Of a stretch of 38,042 bases of DNA, positions 15,644-23,487 are shown in pieces. Each line of letters begins with the position of its first letter. Within the stretch, counting starts at the first letter, position 1. The notes beneath the pieces are model-generated. The model saw only the letters and a list, made by a program, of their open reading frames with translations. It was not told the DNA's origin and ran no database searches. The translations under genes and the position numbers were made by a program. This DNA comes from Candidatus Hydrogenedentota bacterium (GTDB lineage Bacteria; Hydrogenedentota; Hydrogenedentia; Hydrogenedentales; CAILVY01): NCBI GenBank assembly GCA_903837785.1, contig CAILVY010000001.1:1-38042 (forward strand), given 5' to 3'.

Positions 15644-18019
15644 ATGCGGAAACAATCGGACAAAGGCCCAGCGCCCTCAAAACCGGAATTGCTCGCACCC
15701 GCGGGACGCATCGAGGCGTTTCTCGCGGCGTTGGACGCGGGCGCGGACGCGGTCTATGTGGGCGCGCATCAGTTCAACGCTCGAATGCGGGCGCGCAACT
15801 TCTCGTTGGACGAGTTATCGCGGATGGCCTCGCTCGCGCACGGGATGGGCCGCAAGCTGTACATTACGCTGAATACGCTCATCAAGGAGTCCGAGCTTCC
15901 CGAACTAGTGGAGACGCTCGATGCGTTGCGGCGCATCGGCCCCGACGCGCTGATCCTGCAGGACCTCGGCGTCTATCGTCTTGCGCGGGAACTTGCGCCG
16001 GAGCTTCCGCTGCACGCCTCGACGCAGATGACTGTGCACAACCTCGATGGCGCGCTCCAAGCGCAGAAGCTGGGCTTCGAGCGCGCCATCCTCGCGCGCG
16101 AACTGACCCTGAACGAAATCCGCGCGATCCGCGCGTCGTCGACGATTGAAATCGAGACGTTCATCCATGGAGCGTTGTGTTATTCGATCAGCGGGCAGTG
16201 CCTGTTCAGCAGCTACGCCCACGGCAAGAGCGCAAACCGGGGGCGCTGCCTGCAGCCGTGCCGACGGCTCTACGAGGCGGAGGGCGGGGATGCGGAAGCC
16301 TGTTTCTCGATGCATGACCTCAGTGCGGCGCCGGTGCTCACGCAGTTGATTGCGGCGGGTATCCGCTCGTTCAAGATCGAGGGACGCCTGAAACCGCCGG
16401 AGACGATCGCGCAAGTGGTTCGGGCGTACCGGCTGCTTCTGGATGCCTATCCCAACATCTCCGGCGAGACGATTAGTGCGGCGCGGCGCAATCTCGAAGT
16501 CGCGATGGGGCGCGAGTCCTCGACGGGCTATTTCGTGTCGGCGCGGCCCGGGAATGTGCTGGGCAGCGGCGAGACGCACTCGGGCTCGGAGTTGGGCAAG
16601 AGCCTTCCCGCGGCCCGGGGCTACTTTGGGCTTCAGGCGCAACAGTCCGTAAAGACGGGCGATCGCCTGCGCGTGCAGGTTTCGAAACAGGAAACGCCCC
16701 GCGGCTTCACTGTCACGGAGATCCGGCTCCAAGGCCAGGTGCTGAAGCGGTCGCGGCCCGGCCAACGCATCGAAATCGCCGCGCCGTTCCCCGTCCCTGC
16801 GGGATCGCTCGTCATCAAAGCGGCGGATGCCGATGCGCAGGCGAAGGGCGCAACACGGCGCTTCGAACGCATGACGGCCGCGATGACGCTGCCCTCGAAG
16901 GCGGCGCTCCCCGCGGTCTTGGATGCCGGCGAACGGGAATTGCGGATTGAGGCAACAATTGGCGGGGACACGCTTCGCCTCGCACATCCCTTCAATTGGG
17001 GGGACACCATCGCCGCGAAGGAGGCCGCCGCCCTGCTGGAGCAGGCTTCGGAACGATTCGAAGTGCGGCTTCGGGTGGCTGTGCCGCGGGGACTCGGCGA
17101 ACTCCCGATTGATGAGAAGGGCCTTGCCGCGTTTCGCGAGAAGGCGTTGTTCAAGGCGTCGCGCCTGCTGGATCAACAGAAGGCGGCGGTGCTCGAAGGC
17201 GTGCGCCAGGCGCGTCCGCGCGGCGCGCGGGCGGAGACGCTGCGGATCCTCCGCTTCACGGATCTTCGGGGGCTGGCGCGGGTCCGGAAAGCGCCTGAGA
17301 CGGAATGCGCTTCGGACCTGTATTCCCTGCCGTTGGAGTGTCTGGAGCAGACGACGTTTCGGGAGATGGCGCGGGAACTGCGCGAGCAGATGATGCTGGC
17401 GCTCCCCACATTTCAGTTCGAAGCGGCGGAACACGTCCGTGCGGCGGAACGCTTGCGGAAGGCGATCGAACTCGGGATTCGGCGCTTTGAAGTCTCGAAT
17501 CTCGCCCACTTCAACCTGATTCGCGCGACGGGCCGGCGCGGACTTTTCGTTTTGAGCACCGCGGGGATCGGCTGCATGAATGCGGCTGCCCACGCGCAGT
17601 TGCGGGAACTCGGGGCGGACGCCGTCACATATTCACTCGATGGGGATGCGGCCACGCTGGAACAGTTGATCGAGCACGTGCCGGCCAGCCAGGTTGCCAT
17701 CCAAGTCTACAGCTACCCCTCGTTGTTTCAATCCCGTGCGCCCGGGCCGCATCCCCCGGGCGGAACACTGCGTCTGACGGAGCCGCGCGATGTGTTTCGC
17801 GTCGAGGCGCGGGGCGGCATTGTTCACGTGATGGCCAAGCGCCCGTTCTCGCTACGGCACCGGCTCGACTGGCTGCGCGGCTTGGGACTCTTCGGCGTCG
17901 TCTATGATCTGACGTCCCTCCCGCCCTCGGAGGACGCAGTGCGGATTCTTCACGCTGCGCCGGCGGCGCCTGATCCGAAGTCCGAACAGACGTTCAACTT
18001 CGAGCGCACGCTGGAGTGA
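15644..18019 (+). CDS. U32 family protein with DUF3656 (RlhA-like)
   Basis: A 791-residue member of the U32 family. The N-terminal TIM-barrel begins PELLAPAGRIEAFLAALDAG; the family signature ETFIHGALCYSISGQCLFS (Glu171, Cys179, Cys186) is complete and is followed by NRGRCLQPCRR with further conserved cysteines. Residues about 300-430 resemble DUF3656, the domain found in E. coli RlhA, which hydroxylates C2501 of 23S rRNA with prephenate-derived chemistry. The C-terminal region (about 490-770) repeats U32-like features. It is longer than RlhA (653 residues). Annotation as a peptidase is historical; an RNA- or cofactor-hydroxylation role is more likely, but I cannot prove orthology. AGGAAG lies just upstream of the ATG. 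Confidence 0.85.
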   Translation: MRKQSDKGPAPSKPELLAPAGRIEAFLAALDAGADAVYVGAHQFNARMRARNFSLDELSRMASLAHGMGRKLYITLNTLIKESELPELVETLDALRRIGPDALILQDLGVYRLARELAPELPLHASTQMTVHNLDGALQAQKLGFERAILARELTLNEIRAIRASSTIEIETFIHGALCYSISGQCLFSSYAHGKSANRGRCLQPCRRLYEAEGGDAEACFSMHDLSAAPVLTQLIAAGIRSFKIEGRLKPPETIAQVVRAYRLLLDAYPNISGETISAARRNLEVAMGRESSTGYFVSARPGNVLGSGETHSGSELGKSLPAARGYFGLQAQQSVKTGDRLRVQVSKQETPRGFTVTEIRLQGQVLKRSRPGQRIEIAAPFPVPAGSLVIKAADADAQAKGATRRFERMTAAMTLPSKAALPAVLDAGERELRIEATIGGDTLRLAHPFNWGDTIAAKEAAALLEQASERFEVRLRVAVPRGLGELPIDEKGLAAFREKALFKASRLLDQQKAAVLEGVRQARPRGARAETLRILRFTDLRGLARVRKAPETECASDLYSLPLECLEQTTFREMARELREQMMLALPTFQFEAAEHVRAAERLRKAIELGIRRFEVSNLAHFNLIRATGRRGLFVLSTAGIGCMNAAAHAQLRELGADAVTYSLDGDAATLEQLIEHVPASQVAIQVYSYPSLFQSRAPGPHPPGGTLRLTEPRDVFRVEARGGIVHVMAKRPFSLRHRLDWLRGLGLFGVVYDLTSLPPSEDAVRILHAAPAAPDPKSEQTFNFERTLE

Positions 18020-18057
18020 GATTGAAGGGTGGGAAGAGAACGCAGCAGATGGGAGAT

Positions 18058-18077
18058 GTCCGATTAGGAAATCGGAC
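18058..18077. repeat. Short inverted repeat upstream of the GH27 gene
   Basis: GTCCGATT (18058-18065) and AATCGGAC (18070-18077) form a perfect 8-bp stem with a 4-nt loop. No T-tract follows on either strand, so it is not a good terminator. It could be a small dispersed intergenic element or an operator for the gene at 18173. Confidence 0.5.
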
Positions 18078-18172
18078 CTACGGGGGAATCTCGGGTTTCT
18101 ATACGGAAACATCGTTGCGCTGCGGGCGGTCCAAGTGTATCGTTGAGTAGACTTGGAGAGGTGGAATTGGCC

Positions 18173-19720
18173 ATGAACATGATTCGTTGCGCTTGTTCTG
18201 TGTTTGCTGTTCTTTTGGCCGCGTTGCCGGCGGGGGCGGCGGCGCCCATTGACATGTCGCAGCCAGGTCCGGAACCGGCGATTCATGGCCCGAGGGTCGT
18301 GGGCACAACGCCGGGCCGCCCGTTCATCTTTCTGGTGCCCGCGACGGGAGAGGCGCCGCTGAAATATAGCGCGGAGCAGCTTCCGAAAGGGCTCGTGCTC
18401 AACGCGGACACGGGCATCCTTTCCGGGTCTGTGGAGCAGCCGGGAACTGCCGAGGTGCGGCTCAGCGTGGCGGGACCGCGGGGTGAGGCGGTGCGGAAGC
18501 TGAAGATAGTCGCGGCGCCGGGGAAGATCGCGCTGACGCCGCCGATGGGCTGGAATCCGTGGAACATCTGGGCGCGGGACATCGACGCGAAGAAGGTGCG
18601 GGATGCTGCGGATGCCATGATCTCGTCGGGCCTGGCCGCGCACGGGTATCAGTACATCAATTTGGATGACTGCTGGGAAGGGGCGCGCGGGGCGAACGGA
18701 GTGATACAGACGAACGATCGTTTTCCGATGATGGAGACGCTGAGCGAGTATATTCATGCGAAGGGCCTGCGTTTTGGCATTTATTCGTCGCCGGGCAAGA
18801 TGACGTGCGCGGACTACGAGGGGAGCTACGGCCACGAGGACCTAGATGCGTTGACGTACGCGCGGTGGGGCGTGGATTATCTCAAGTACGACTGGTGCTC
18901 GTATACGCGGCTGGTGCGATCGGCCTCGCTGGAAGAGGTGCAGCGCCCGTTCGCGGTGATGCGGAAGTCGCTCGACGCGTGCAGCCGGGACATCGTCTAC
19001 AGTTGGAGCCAGGGAGGCTACGCCAACGTGTGGACATGGGGCGCAGCGATAGGCGGGAACGTGTGGCGCACAACGGGCGACATTCATGACACGTGGGAAA
19101 GCATGTCCGGCATTGGATTTGGGCAGGACATTGCCGCGCCCTACGCGGAACCCGGGCATTGGAACGACCCGGACATGCTCGTGGTGGGCGTGACGAAATG
19201 GGGGCCGAGCCACCTCACGCAGGACGAGCAGATCACGCACATCACGCTGTGGAGCCTGCTGGCGGCGCCGTTGCTCATCGGGTGCGACATGACGAAGCTC
19301 GACGAGTTCACGCGCGCGCTCTTGACGAATGACGAGGTGATTGACGTGGATCAGGATCCGCTGGGGAAATCCGCGACGCGCCGCGCGACGCAGGGGGTGT
19401 GGACGATGGCGGCGCGCAAATTCTCGAGGCTGTTCGGGCAGGACGACGCATTCAAGCACCTCCCAGACGTGTGGGGCGAGGTGTGGGCGCGTCCGTTAAG
19501 CGACGGCACGACGGCGGTGGGGCTTTTCAATCGAGGCACTGCGCCGGGCACGATCACAGCCCGCTGGGAAGTGCTTGGACTCGAGGGAGCGCAGCCCGTG
19601 CGGGACCTTTGGCTGCGTCAGGAACTTGGGACCGCGGATCAGGCGTTTGCCGCCGTGGTTGCCCCGCACGGCGCGGTGCTCGTGAAGATCGGGAAGCCCA
19701 AACAGGAAGACGGGCTATAG
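18173..19720 (+). CDS. Secreted GH27 alpha-galactosidase with Ig-like N-terminal domain
   Basis: Family 27 glycoside hydrolase, 515 residues. A Sec signal peptide (about 1-24, ending GAAA) is followed by a putative Ig domain (about 38-113; LPKGLVLNADTGILSGSV is the hallmark of such He_PIG/Put_Ig domains). The catalytic barrel starts at LTPPMGWNPWN. The nucleophile is Asp240 in YLKYDWCS and the acid/base lies in GHWNDPDML (Asp332/Asp334). It should release terminal alpha-galactose, or a related sugar such as alpha-N-acetylgalactosamine or beta-L-arabinopyranose, from oligosaccharides outside the cytoplasm. The ATG at 18173 was chosen because it opens a proper signal peptide 11 nt after GGAGAGG; an upstream in-frame GTG (18161) overlaps the Shine-Dalgarno. 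Confidence 0.92.
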   Translation: MNMIRCACSVFAVLLAALPAGAAAPIDMSQPGPEPAIHGPRVVGTTPGRPFIFLVPATGEAPLKYSAEQLPKGLVLNADTGILSGSVEQPGTAEVRLSVAGPRGEAVRKLKIVAAPGKIALTPPMGWNPWNIWARDIDAKKVRDAADAMISSGLAAHGYQYINLDDCWEGARGANGVIQTNDRFPMMETLSEYIHAKGLRFGIYSSPGKMTCADYEGSYGHEDLDALTYARWGVDYLKYDWCSYTRLVRSASLEEVQRPFAVMRKSLDACSRDIVYSWSQGGYANVWTWGAAIGGNVWRTTGDIHDTWESMSGIGFGQDIAAPYAEPGHWNDPDMLVVGVTKWGPSHLTQDEQITHITLWSLLAAPLLIGCDMTKLDEFTRALLTNDEVIDVDQDPLGKSATRRATQGVWTMAARKFSRLFGQDDAFKHLPDVWGEVWARPLSDGTTAVGLFNRGTAPGTITARWEVLGLEGAQPVRDLWLRQELGTADQAFAAVVAPHGAVLVKIGKPKQEDGL

Positions 19721-19778
19721 CGCACTTCCGCGCAGGGCGACGGATGGAGCATCTGTCCGCTCCGTTGTCGCTTCTGCT

Positions 19779-20543
19779 TCATCCCCTCGGGGTATCGCTG
19801 AGATCTCCGAAGCGTTTGAAGGACCGCAGAGGGACTTCGAACGGCAGGGCGGGTTTCGGGAGCTTGCTGCAGGCGATCACGCTGTCCCAAGCGCCGCTGA
19901 TCGCGGCGAACTCATCGCGGACGTGATCCCGCGCGCTGATCATGTTCCACCACCTCAGAAATGGGGTGGAGGAGCTGCCTGTCCAGGGCGCGCCGGTTGC
20001 GCCGCCTTCCGGGTTTTCGGAGGTCTGTTCCAGGGTCTGCGCCGCCGCCAGCATATCGTCGTACAACTCCTGCTTTGCCTTCAGCGCATGAAGGAAGGCG
20101 TTCTTCAGGTCGAATCGGCTGCTGGCCGCTGGAAACACGTAGGTGGGCAGTCCCAGCACAAAGGGATATTCGGGCGATCCGTTCCTTGCGAAGAGATCGG
20201 CGAGACAGCCAGGCAGGTCTCCTTCCCTGCGCTTTGCGGAGACCGCCCCGAGCACCACGTCATCCCAGGAGAAGGGGCTGAGGCTTTGGAAATAGAGAAG
20301 ATCGAGTCCCGCTGAATTCACGGGAACCAGGAACAGGTACTCCATGATTGGCCCGAACGGATTGAAGATCCCCCAGTGGCAGAGGGGCGTCAGGCCGTCG
20401 GCATCGCGCAAGAACTCACCGTTCGCGAGCGGGCTGCAGAGCAGGCGTTGTCCGGGCACCCCGGCCCGCCGCAAGTGATCGAGCACGCGGTCGACTCGAA
20501 CGCGATTCCGCGCCGCTGTTCGCGTTGAGAGGTTGTACAGCAT
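19779..20543 (-). CDS. Hypothetical protein, 254 residues
   Basis: I do not recognise this protein. It is soluble in character, with no signal peptide or membrane helix. The sequence has an Arg-rich start (TRTAARNRVRVDRVLDHLRRAG), a central hydrophobic and aromatic region (LVPVNSAGLDLLYFQSL, FVLGLPTYVFPA), and a helical region near residues 165-190 (LHALKAKQELYDDMLAAAQ). The ATG at 20543 follows a GGGGAGGG Shine-Dalgarno by 8 nt, which decides the start over 20594. It is convergent with the GH27 gene (58-nt gap) and lies downstream of the 10-haem cytochrome, but a terminator hairpin separates the two, so co-transcription is unlikely unless readthrough occurs. Composition and Shine-Dalgarno support a real gene. 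Confidence 0.7.
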   Translation of the reverse strand: MLYNLSTRTAARNRVRVDRVLDHLRRAGVPGQRLLCSPLANGEFLRDADGLTPLCHWGIFNPFGPIMEYLFLVPVNSAGLDLLYFQSLSPFSWDDVVLGAVSAKRREGDLPGCLADLFARNGSPEYPFVLGLPTYVFPAASSRFDLKNAFLHALKAKQELYDDMLAAAQTLEQTSENPEGGATGAPWTGSSSTPFLRWWNMISARDHVRDEFAAISGAWDSVIACSKLPKPALPFEVPLRSFKRFGDLSDTPRG

Positions 20544-20653
20544 TCCAACCACCCTCCCCCGGACTTGGCAGAGACTACTACGATCGTGAAGCACAGATCA
20601 AGGCCGGGGCACGAAACACGCGGGGGCAGAACCGGGAAGGGTCTTGACGCCTC

Positions 20654-20690
20654 CCGAAAGGGGACGCCCGGCGGGGGAGCCCGCCGGGCG
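20654..20690 (-). terminator. Hairpin terminator after the 10-haem cytochrome
   Basis: A perfect 11-bp stem (GCCCGGCGGG at 20666-20675 with its complement at 20680-20689, closed by one more pair) with a GGAG loop lies 21 nt past the stop at 20711 on the minus strand. The T-tract after it is weak (TCCCCTTTCGG), so termination may be partial. Confidence 0.6.
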
Positions 20691-20710
20691 CGTCGTGTCT
20701 GCTGATTCGT

Positions 20711-23032
20711 TTAGCGCGAGAAGTTGTGGCACTGGTTGCAGGCAATTCGCTCCTCGTTCACGTGCTTGGCGTGGACGCGGGTGAAGAGCTGGCTTGCCGA
20801 CCACTCACCGGACTTATCCTCATGGCAGCTTGCGCAGAGGGCACGCCCGTTGCGCGTAGTCTTGGGGGTGTAGCCCAAGGCGTCGAAGTCGAGGCGGGTG
20901 CCGCCGTTGTGGCAGCTATTGCACTGGAGTGCTTCCTCTTTGGGCGCGACTTCGTGATACAGGCCCATGTAGCGCTGGGTCTGAACAAAGCCATAGCCGT
21001 GGGCGAGGGGCAGTCCGACTTCGGTGGCGCCTTGGCGGATGGCCCGGTCCACGTCGCCCGTCTGGAAGAGGATGCCGGACTTGACCGGCAAGAGGGCCTG
21101 TGTGTCGAGGTCATAGGCCTGAACCGCTTCGTGACGCTTGAAGGCGTAGATCTTCGCACTGAGATCCGCGACGTTGCCCAGCGGCGCGGCGAGGGTGACA
21201 TGGCCGCTCGCATCGGGGATGGCGGGCGTCAGGAATTCGTAGATGTTCGAGGTGCCGTTGAAGAACGCGTACTCCGGCGTGACATTGGCCATGCGGTCAA
21301 TGTGCGGTTCGTACAACTGCTTCTTCGGGTCCACCTGAGCGGGCTGGCTGTAGTCGCGCAGCATGTCGGTCGAATTCGCCTTGGCGAACTGCGGGATGTG
21401 GCACACTGTGCAATTGACATGGGCGGTGTGCTTATTGAGGTCGCTGGAGCTGTGCGGCGCATTGCTGTGGCAATTCTCGCAGCTCACGGCCACGTTCAGG
21501 TCCGTGGCACGCATGTCCACGCCGCGGCCGGCGATGCGGTGGTTCTCAACGGCGTGGCAGTCCGTGCAAATCAGGCCGGCGCCGCCCAGGGCCGTGGAGG
21601 CCATGTGGACGTCGAAGGAGCGGCTTGGCGGTTCGCGGTGGGCTTCTTCGAGGTCGCCGCGCTTGTTGTTGTTTCCGCCGCCCGCGTAGGCGTGGCAATT
21701 GAGGCAGGCGCCTTTCGACGGCAGATGGATGTCGGTGATCGCCTCGTCAACACTGACGGTCATCTTCTCCGGAGCCGGCACGAACTTGAAGACGCCGTTG
21801 ACCGACTCGACTTTGCGTTTGTAGGTATCGGAGTGGCAGATGAGGCAATCGATGTTGTCCAACTGCTCTTCGGATTGCAGGAGGCTCGGCCGGAGGCCCA
21901 TGCCGACGTGGCATTGCGCGCAGCCGCCGTCCACTTTATTGCCGGCGAGGTTGGTCAACTGGCCGATCCAATTGATGTCGGGATAGGTACAGAAGTCGTT
22001 GATTGCGCCGAGCTTTCCGCCCTCGGTGATGTTCTCCACATAGGGCGCCTCGCCGTGCCACTGATAGTGGAGCGAGACGTGCACATCCGAAGCCTCTTGA
22101 GGATGGCAGGCGCGGCAGGTCTTGCTGCCTTCATACGTGTCGAAGCGTCCGGCGTGGCTCGTGGCCACCGGGGTAGCGGAATAGGTGACGCTCAACGAGG
22201 CGGTTTGACCGGCAACGACGGCCACTGCCTGGCCCGCCGGACTCGTCCAGCCCGCGATCGTGCTGAAGCTGACGTTGTGGTTGCCGGCGCTCAGGCCCGT
22301 GACAGTGGCGCCGCTATTCTGAAACGTCCCGCCGTCCACTTGCCAGCGCGCGCCCGCAGTCACAGCCGCGGCCGGTTGGATGGTTACCGTCAAGGCGCCC
22401 GTCTGCGGCACGGCGGCGTAGGTGGCCGAGGCGGAGGTGGTCGCATTTGCATTGACACTGACGCTCAGGTTGGCAGGACTCGTCCAGCCGGAGATGGAAG
22501 CGAAAGAGACGGTATGGCTTCCGATGCTCAGGCCTGAGACTGTGGCGCCGCTATTCTGCAACGCCCCGCCGTCCACTTGCCAACGCGCGCCCGCGGTCAC
22601 AGCCGCGGCCGGCTGCAGGGTAACCCTGAGCGAGCCGGTCTGCGTTCGTGTAACGTAGGTGCCGGTTACCGAAACCGTTTGGCCCGCAACGACCCGCACT
22701 GTCAGATTGGCCGGTGTGATCCACCCGCTAACCGACCGGAAGGAGACCGTGTGGCTTCCGCTGGAAAGCCCGGAAACCGTCGTCCCGCTGTTGCGGTACG
22801 AACCGCCATCCACCCGCCACTGGGAGCCCGCGGTACGGGCAGCCGACGGTTGGATCGTTACCCTAAGTGAACCGGTTCGCGAACTGCTGCTGTCGCCGTC
22901 GCGGCCATCATCGTCGTCCGCCCAGGCAGGGCCAGTCATGGCGACCAGCAACCCCACCAAAGCCATTGTGAAGCACCCTGTCAGCACACGCGTGCCCCAG
23001 CGAACTCCCTGCTCATGCTTATTGTCCCGCAT
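20711..23032 (-). CDS. Secreted decahaem c-type cytochrome, OTR-like, with three PEGA-like repeats
   Basis: A 773-residue exported multihaem cytochrome. The signal peptide (about 1-38, ending GPAWA) is followed by an acidic/Ser linker, then three beta-sandwich repeats of 79 residues (from 54, 133 and 212; GSLRVTIQP...GWITPANL pattern). Ten CxxCH motifs lie at 306, 371, 396, 443, 489, 518, 541, 704, 733 and 765. The segment 340-560 (AINDFC, VDGGCAQCH, DVHM, LNKHT, CHIPQFAK) resembles the octahaem tetrathionate reductase (OTR) family as I remember it; two extra haems lie near the C-terminus. It probably works in extracytoplasmic electron transfer or reduction of a sulfur or nitrogen oxyanion. 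The ATG at 23032 gives a clean signal peptide with GGAG 9-11 nt upstream. It shares its leader and repeats with the gene at 23488-25689. Confidence 0.9.
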   Translation of the reverse strand: MRDNKHEQGVRWGTRVLTGCFTMALVGLLVAMTGPAWADDDDGRDGDSSSSRTGSLRVTIQPSAARTAGSQWRVDGGSYRNSGTTVSGLSSGSHTVSFRSVSGWITPANLTVRVVAGQTVSVTGTYVTRTQTGSLRVTLQPAAAVTAGARWQVDGGALQNSGATVSGLSIGSHTVSFASISGWTSPANLSVSVNANATTSASATYAAVPQTGALTVTIQPAAAVTAGARWQVDGGTFQNSGATVTGLSAGNHNVSFSTIAGWTSPAGQAVAVVAGQTASLSVTYSATPVATSHAGRFDTYEGSKTCRACHPQEASDVHVSLHYQWHGEAPYVENITEGGKLGAINDFCTYPDINWIGQLTNLAGNKVDGGCAQCHVGMGLRPSLLQSEEQLDNIDCLICHSDTYKRKVESVNGVFKFVPAPEKMTVSVDEAITDIHLPSKGACLNCHAYAGGGNNNKRGDLEEAHREPPSRSFDVHMASTALGGAGLICTDCHAVENHRIAGRGVDMRATDLNVAVSCENCHSNAPHSSSDLNKHTAHVNCTVCHIPQFAKANSTDMLRDYSQPAQVDPKKQLYEPHIDRMANVTPEYAFFNGTSNIYEFLTPAIPDASGHVTLAAPLGNVADLSAKIYAFKRHEAVQAYDLDTQALLPVKSGILFQTGDVDRAIRQGATEVGLPLAHGYGFVQTQRYMGLYHEVAPKEEALQCNSCHNGGTRLDFDALGYTPKTTRNGRALCASCHEDKSGEWSASQLFTRVHAKHVNEERIACNQCHNFSR
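22181..22873 (-). repeat. Three tandem 79-residue PEGA-like repeats
   Basis: Protein repeats beginning at residues 54, 133 and 212 of the decahaem protein, 237-bp period. Each contains QPxAAxTAG, WxVDGG, NSGxTVxGL, SFxxxxGW and a closing Thr-Tyr. At the DNA level units 2 and 3 share long identical stretches, so the array grew by recent duplication. Confidence 0.85.
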
Positions 23033-23052
23033 ACACTCGTTCTCCATAGTTG

Positions 23053-23297
23053 CCTGCACACACACATTCGGCCAAGTCATCCGGCTCGATCGGCAAAATT
23101 CTACCCTGCGATTTGGCGTCTCGCCTCAGTAGGATCGACGGATTGCGAGCCGGAGTCTGAACCCGTGAGGAATTGCTGCAAACAGAGAAAAGCGTCACCG
23201 GATCTGCGCAAAGGGCGAGTTCAGACAAAAACTTGGCAAAAAAAGTGCTGCGAAAAACAAGAACAATACCCATATTGCCCTGCACAGAAACACGTAG
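23053..23297 (-). promoter_or_regulatory. Conserved long leader upstream of the decahaem cytochrome
   Basis: This region aligns almost without gaps with 25709-25954, upstream of the paralogous cytochrome (constant offset of 2,656-2,657 bp). Four blocks are conserved with fixed spacing; between them the sequences diverge. Plus-strand positions: CCTGCACACACACA at 23053; AAATTCTACCC to CTCGCCTCAGTAGGA, about 23096-23134; TGCGCAAA to AAAAAAGTG, about 23205-23250; GAAACACGTAG at 23287. On the coding strand the second block contains GGGTAGAATTT, where TAGAAT could be a -10 box, but no -35 box is at the right place, so an activator or another sigma factor may be used. Confidence 0.65.
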
Positions 23298-23360
23298 AAC
23301 ATTGTTGACGATACGTGCGAATGGTGGGCCACTGAGGCATGCTCTTCGAGTCACTCAAGC

Positions 23361-23399
23361 GAAAAAGCAAGCGCGGGAGCCGGTGCTTGGCTCCCGCGC
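23361..23399 (-). terminator. Rho-independent terminator after the heptahaem cytochrome
   Basis: On the minus strand an 11-bp perfect stem (GCGCGGGAGCC and GGCTCCCGCGC, plus 23371-23381 and 23389-23399) with a 7-nt loop is followed by TTGCTTTTTC. It lies about 90 nt beyond the stop of the gene ending at 23488 and upstream of the leader of the next cytochrome. Confidence 0.8.
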
Positions 23400-23447
23400 G
23401 AGGAAGACCTGGGTTCTTGTGTGGGTAGCTGTCCGCGGATTGAAGAA

Positions 23448-23476
23448 GAGGGCGCCACAGTCGAGGCAGCGCCCTC
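23448..23476 (-). repeat. Inverted repeat just after the heptahaem cytochrome stop
   Basis: GAGGGCGC (23448-23455) and GCGCCCTC (23469-23476) can form an 8-bp stem with a 13-nt loop, 11 nt beyond the stop codon. There is no T-tract. It may protect the 3' end of the mRNA or assist the stronger terminator at 23361-23399. Confidence 0.45.
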
Positions 23477-23487
23477 CGGAGTCTGAA

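Noticed and set aside
20726-22537. 603-codon plus-strand frame opposite the decahaem cytochrome
   Set aside because: It is an antisense shadow; the minus strand has signal peptide, repeats and ten CxxCH motifs.
23053-23297. Cyclic-di-GMP (GEMM) riboswitch in the cytochrome leader
   Set aside because: GEMM elements often precede multihaem cytochromes, but the conserved GEMM core sequences are not present in either leader.
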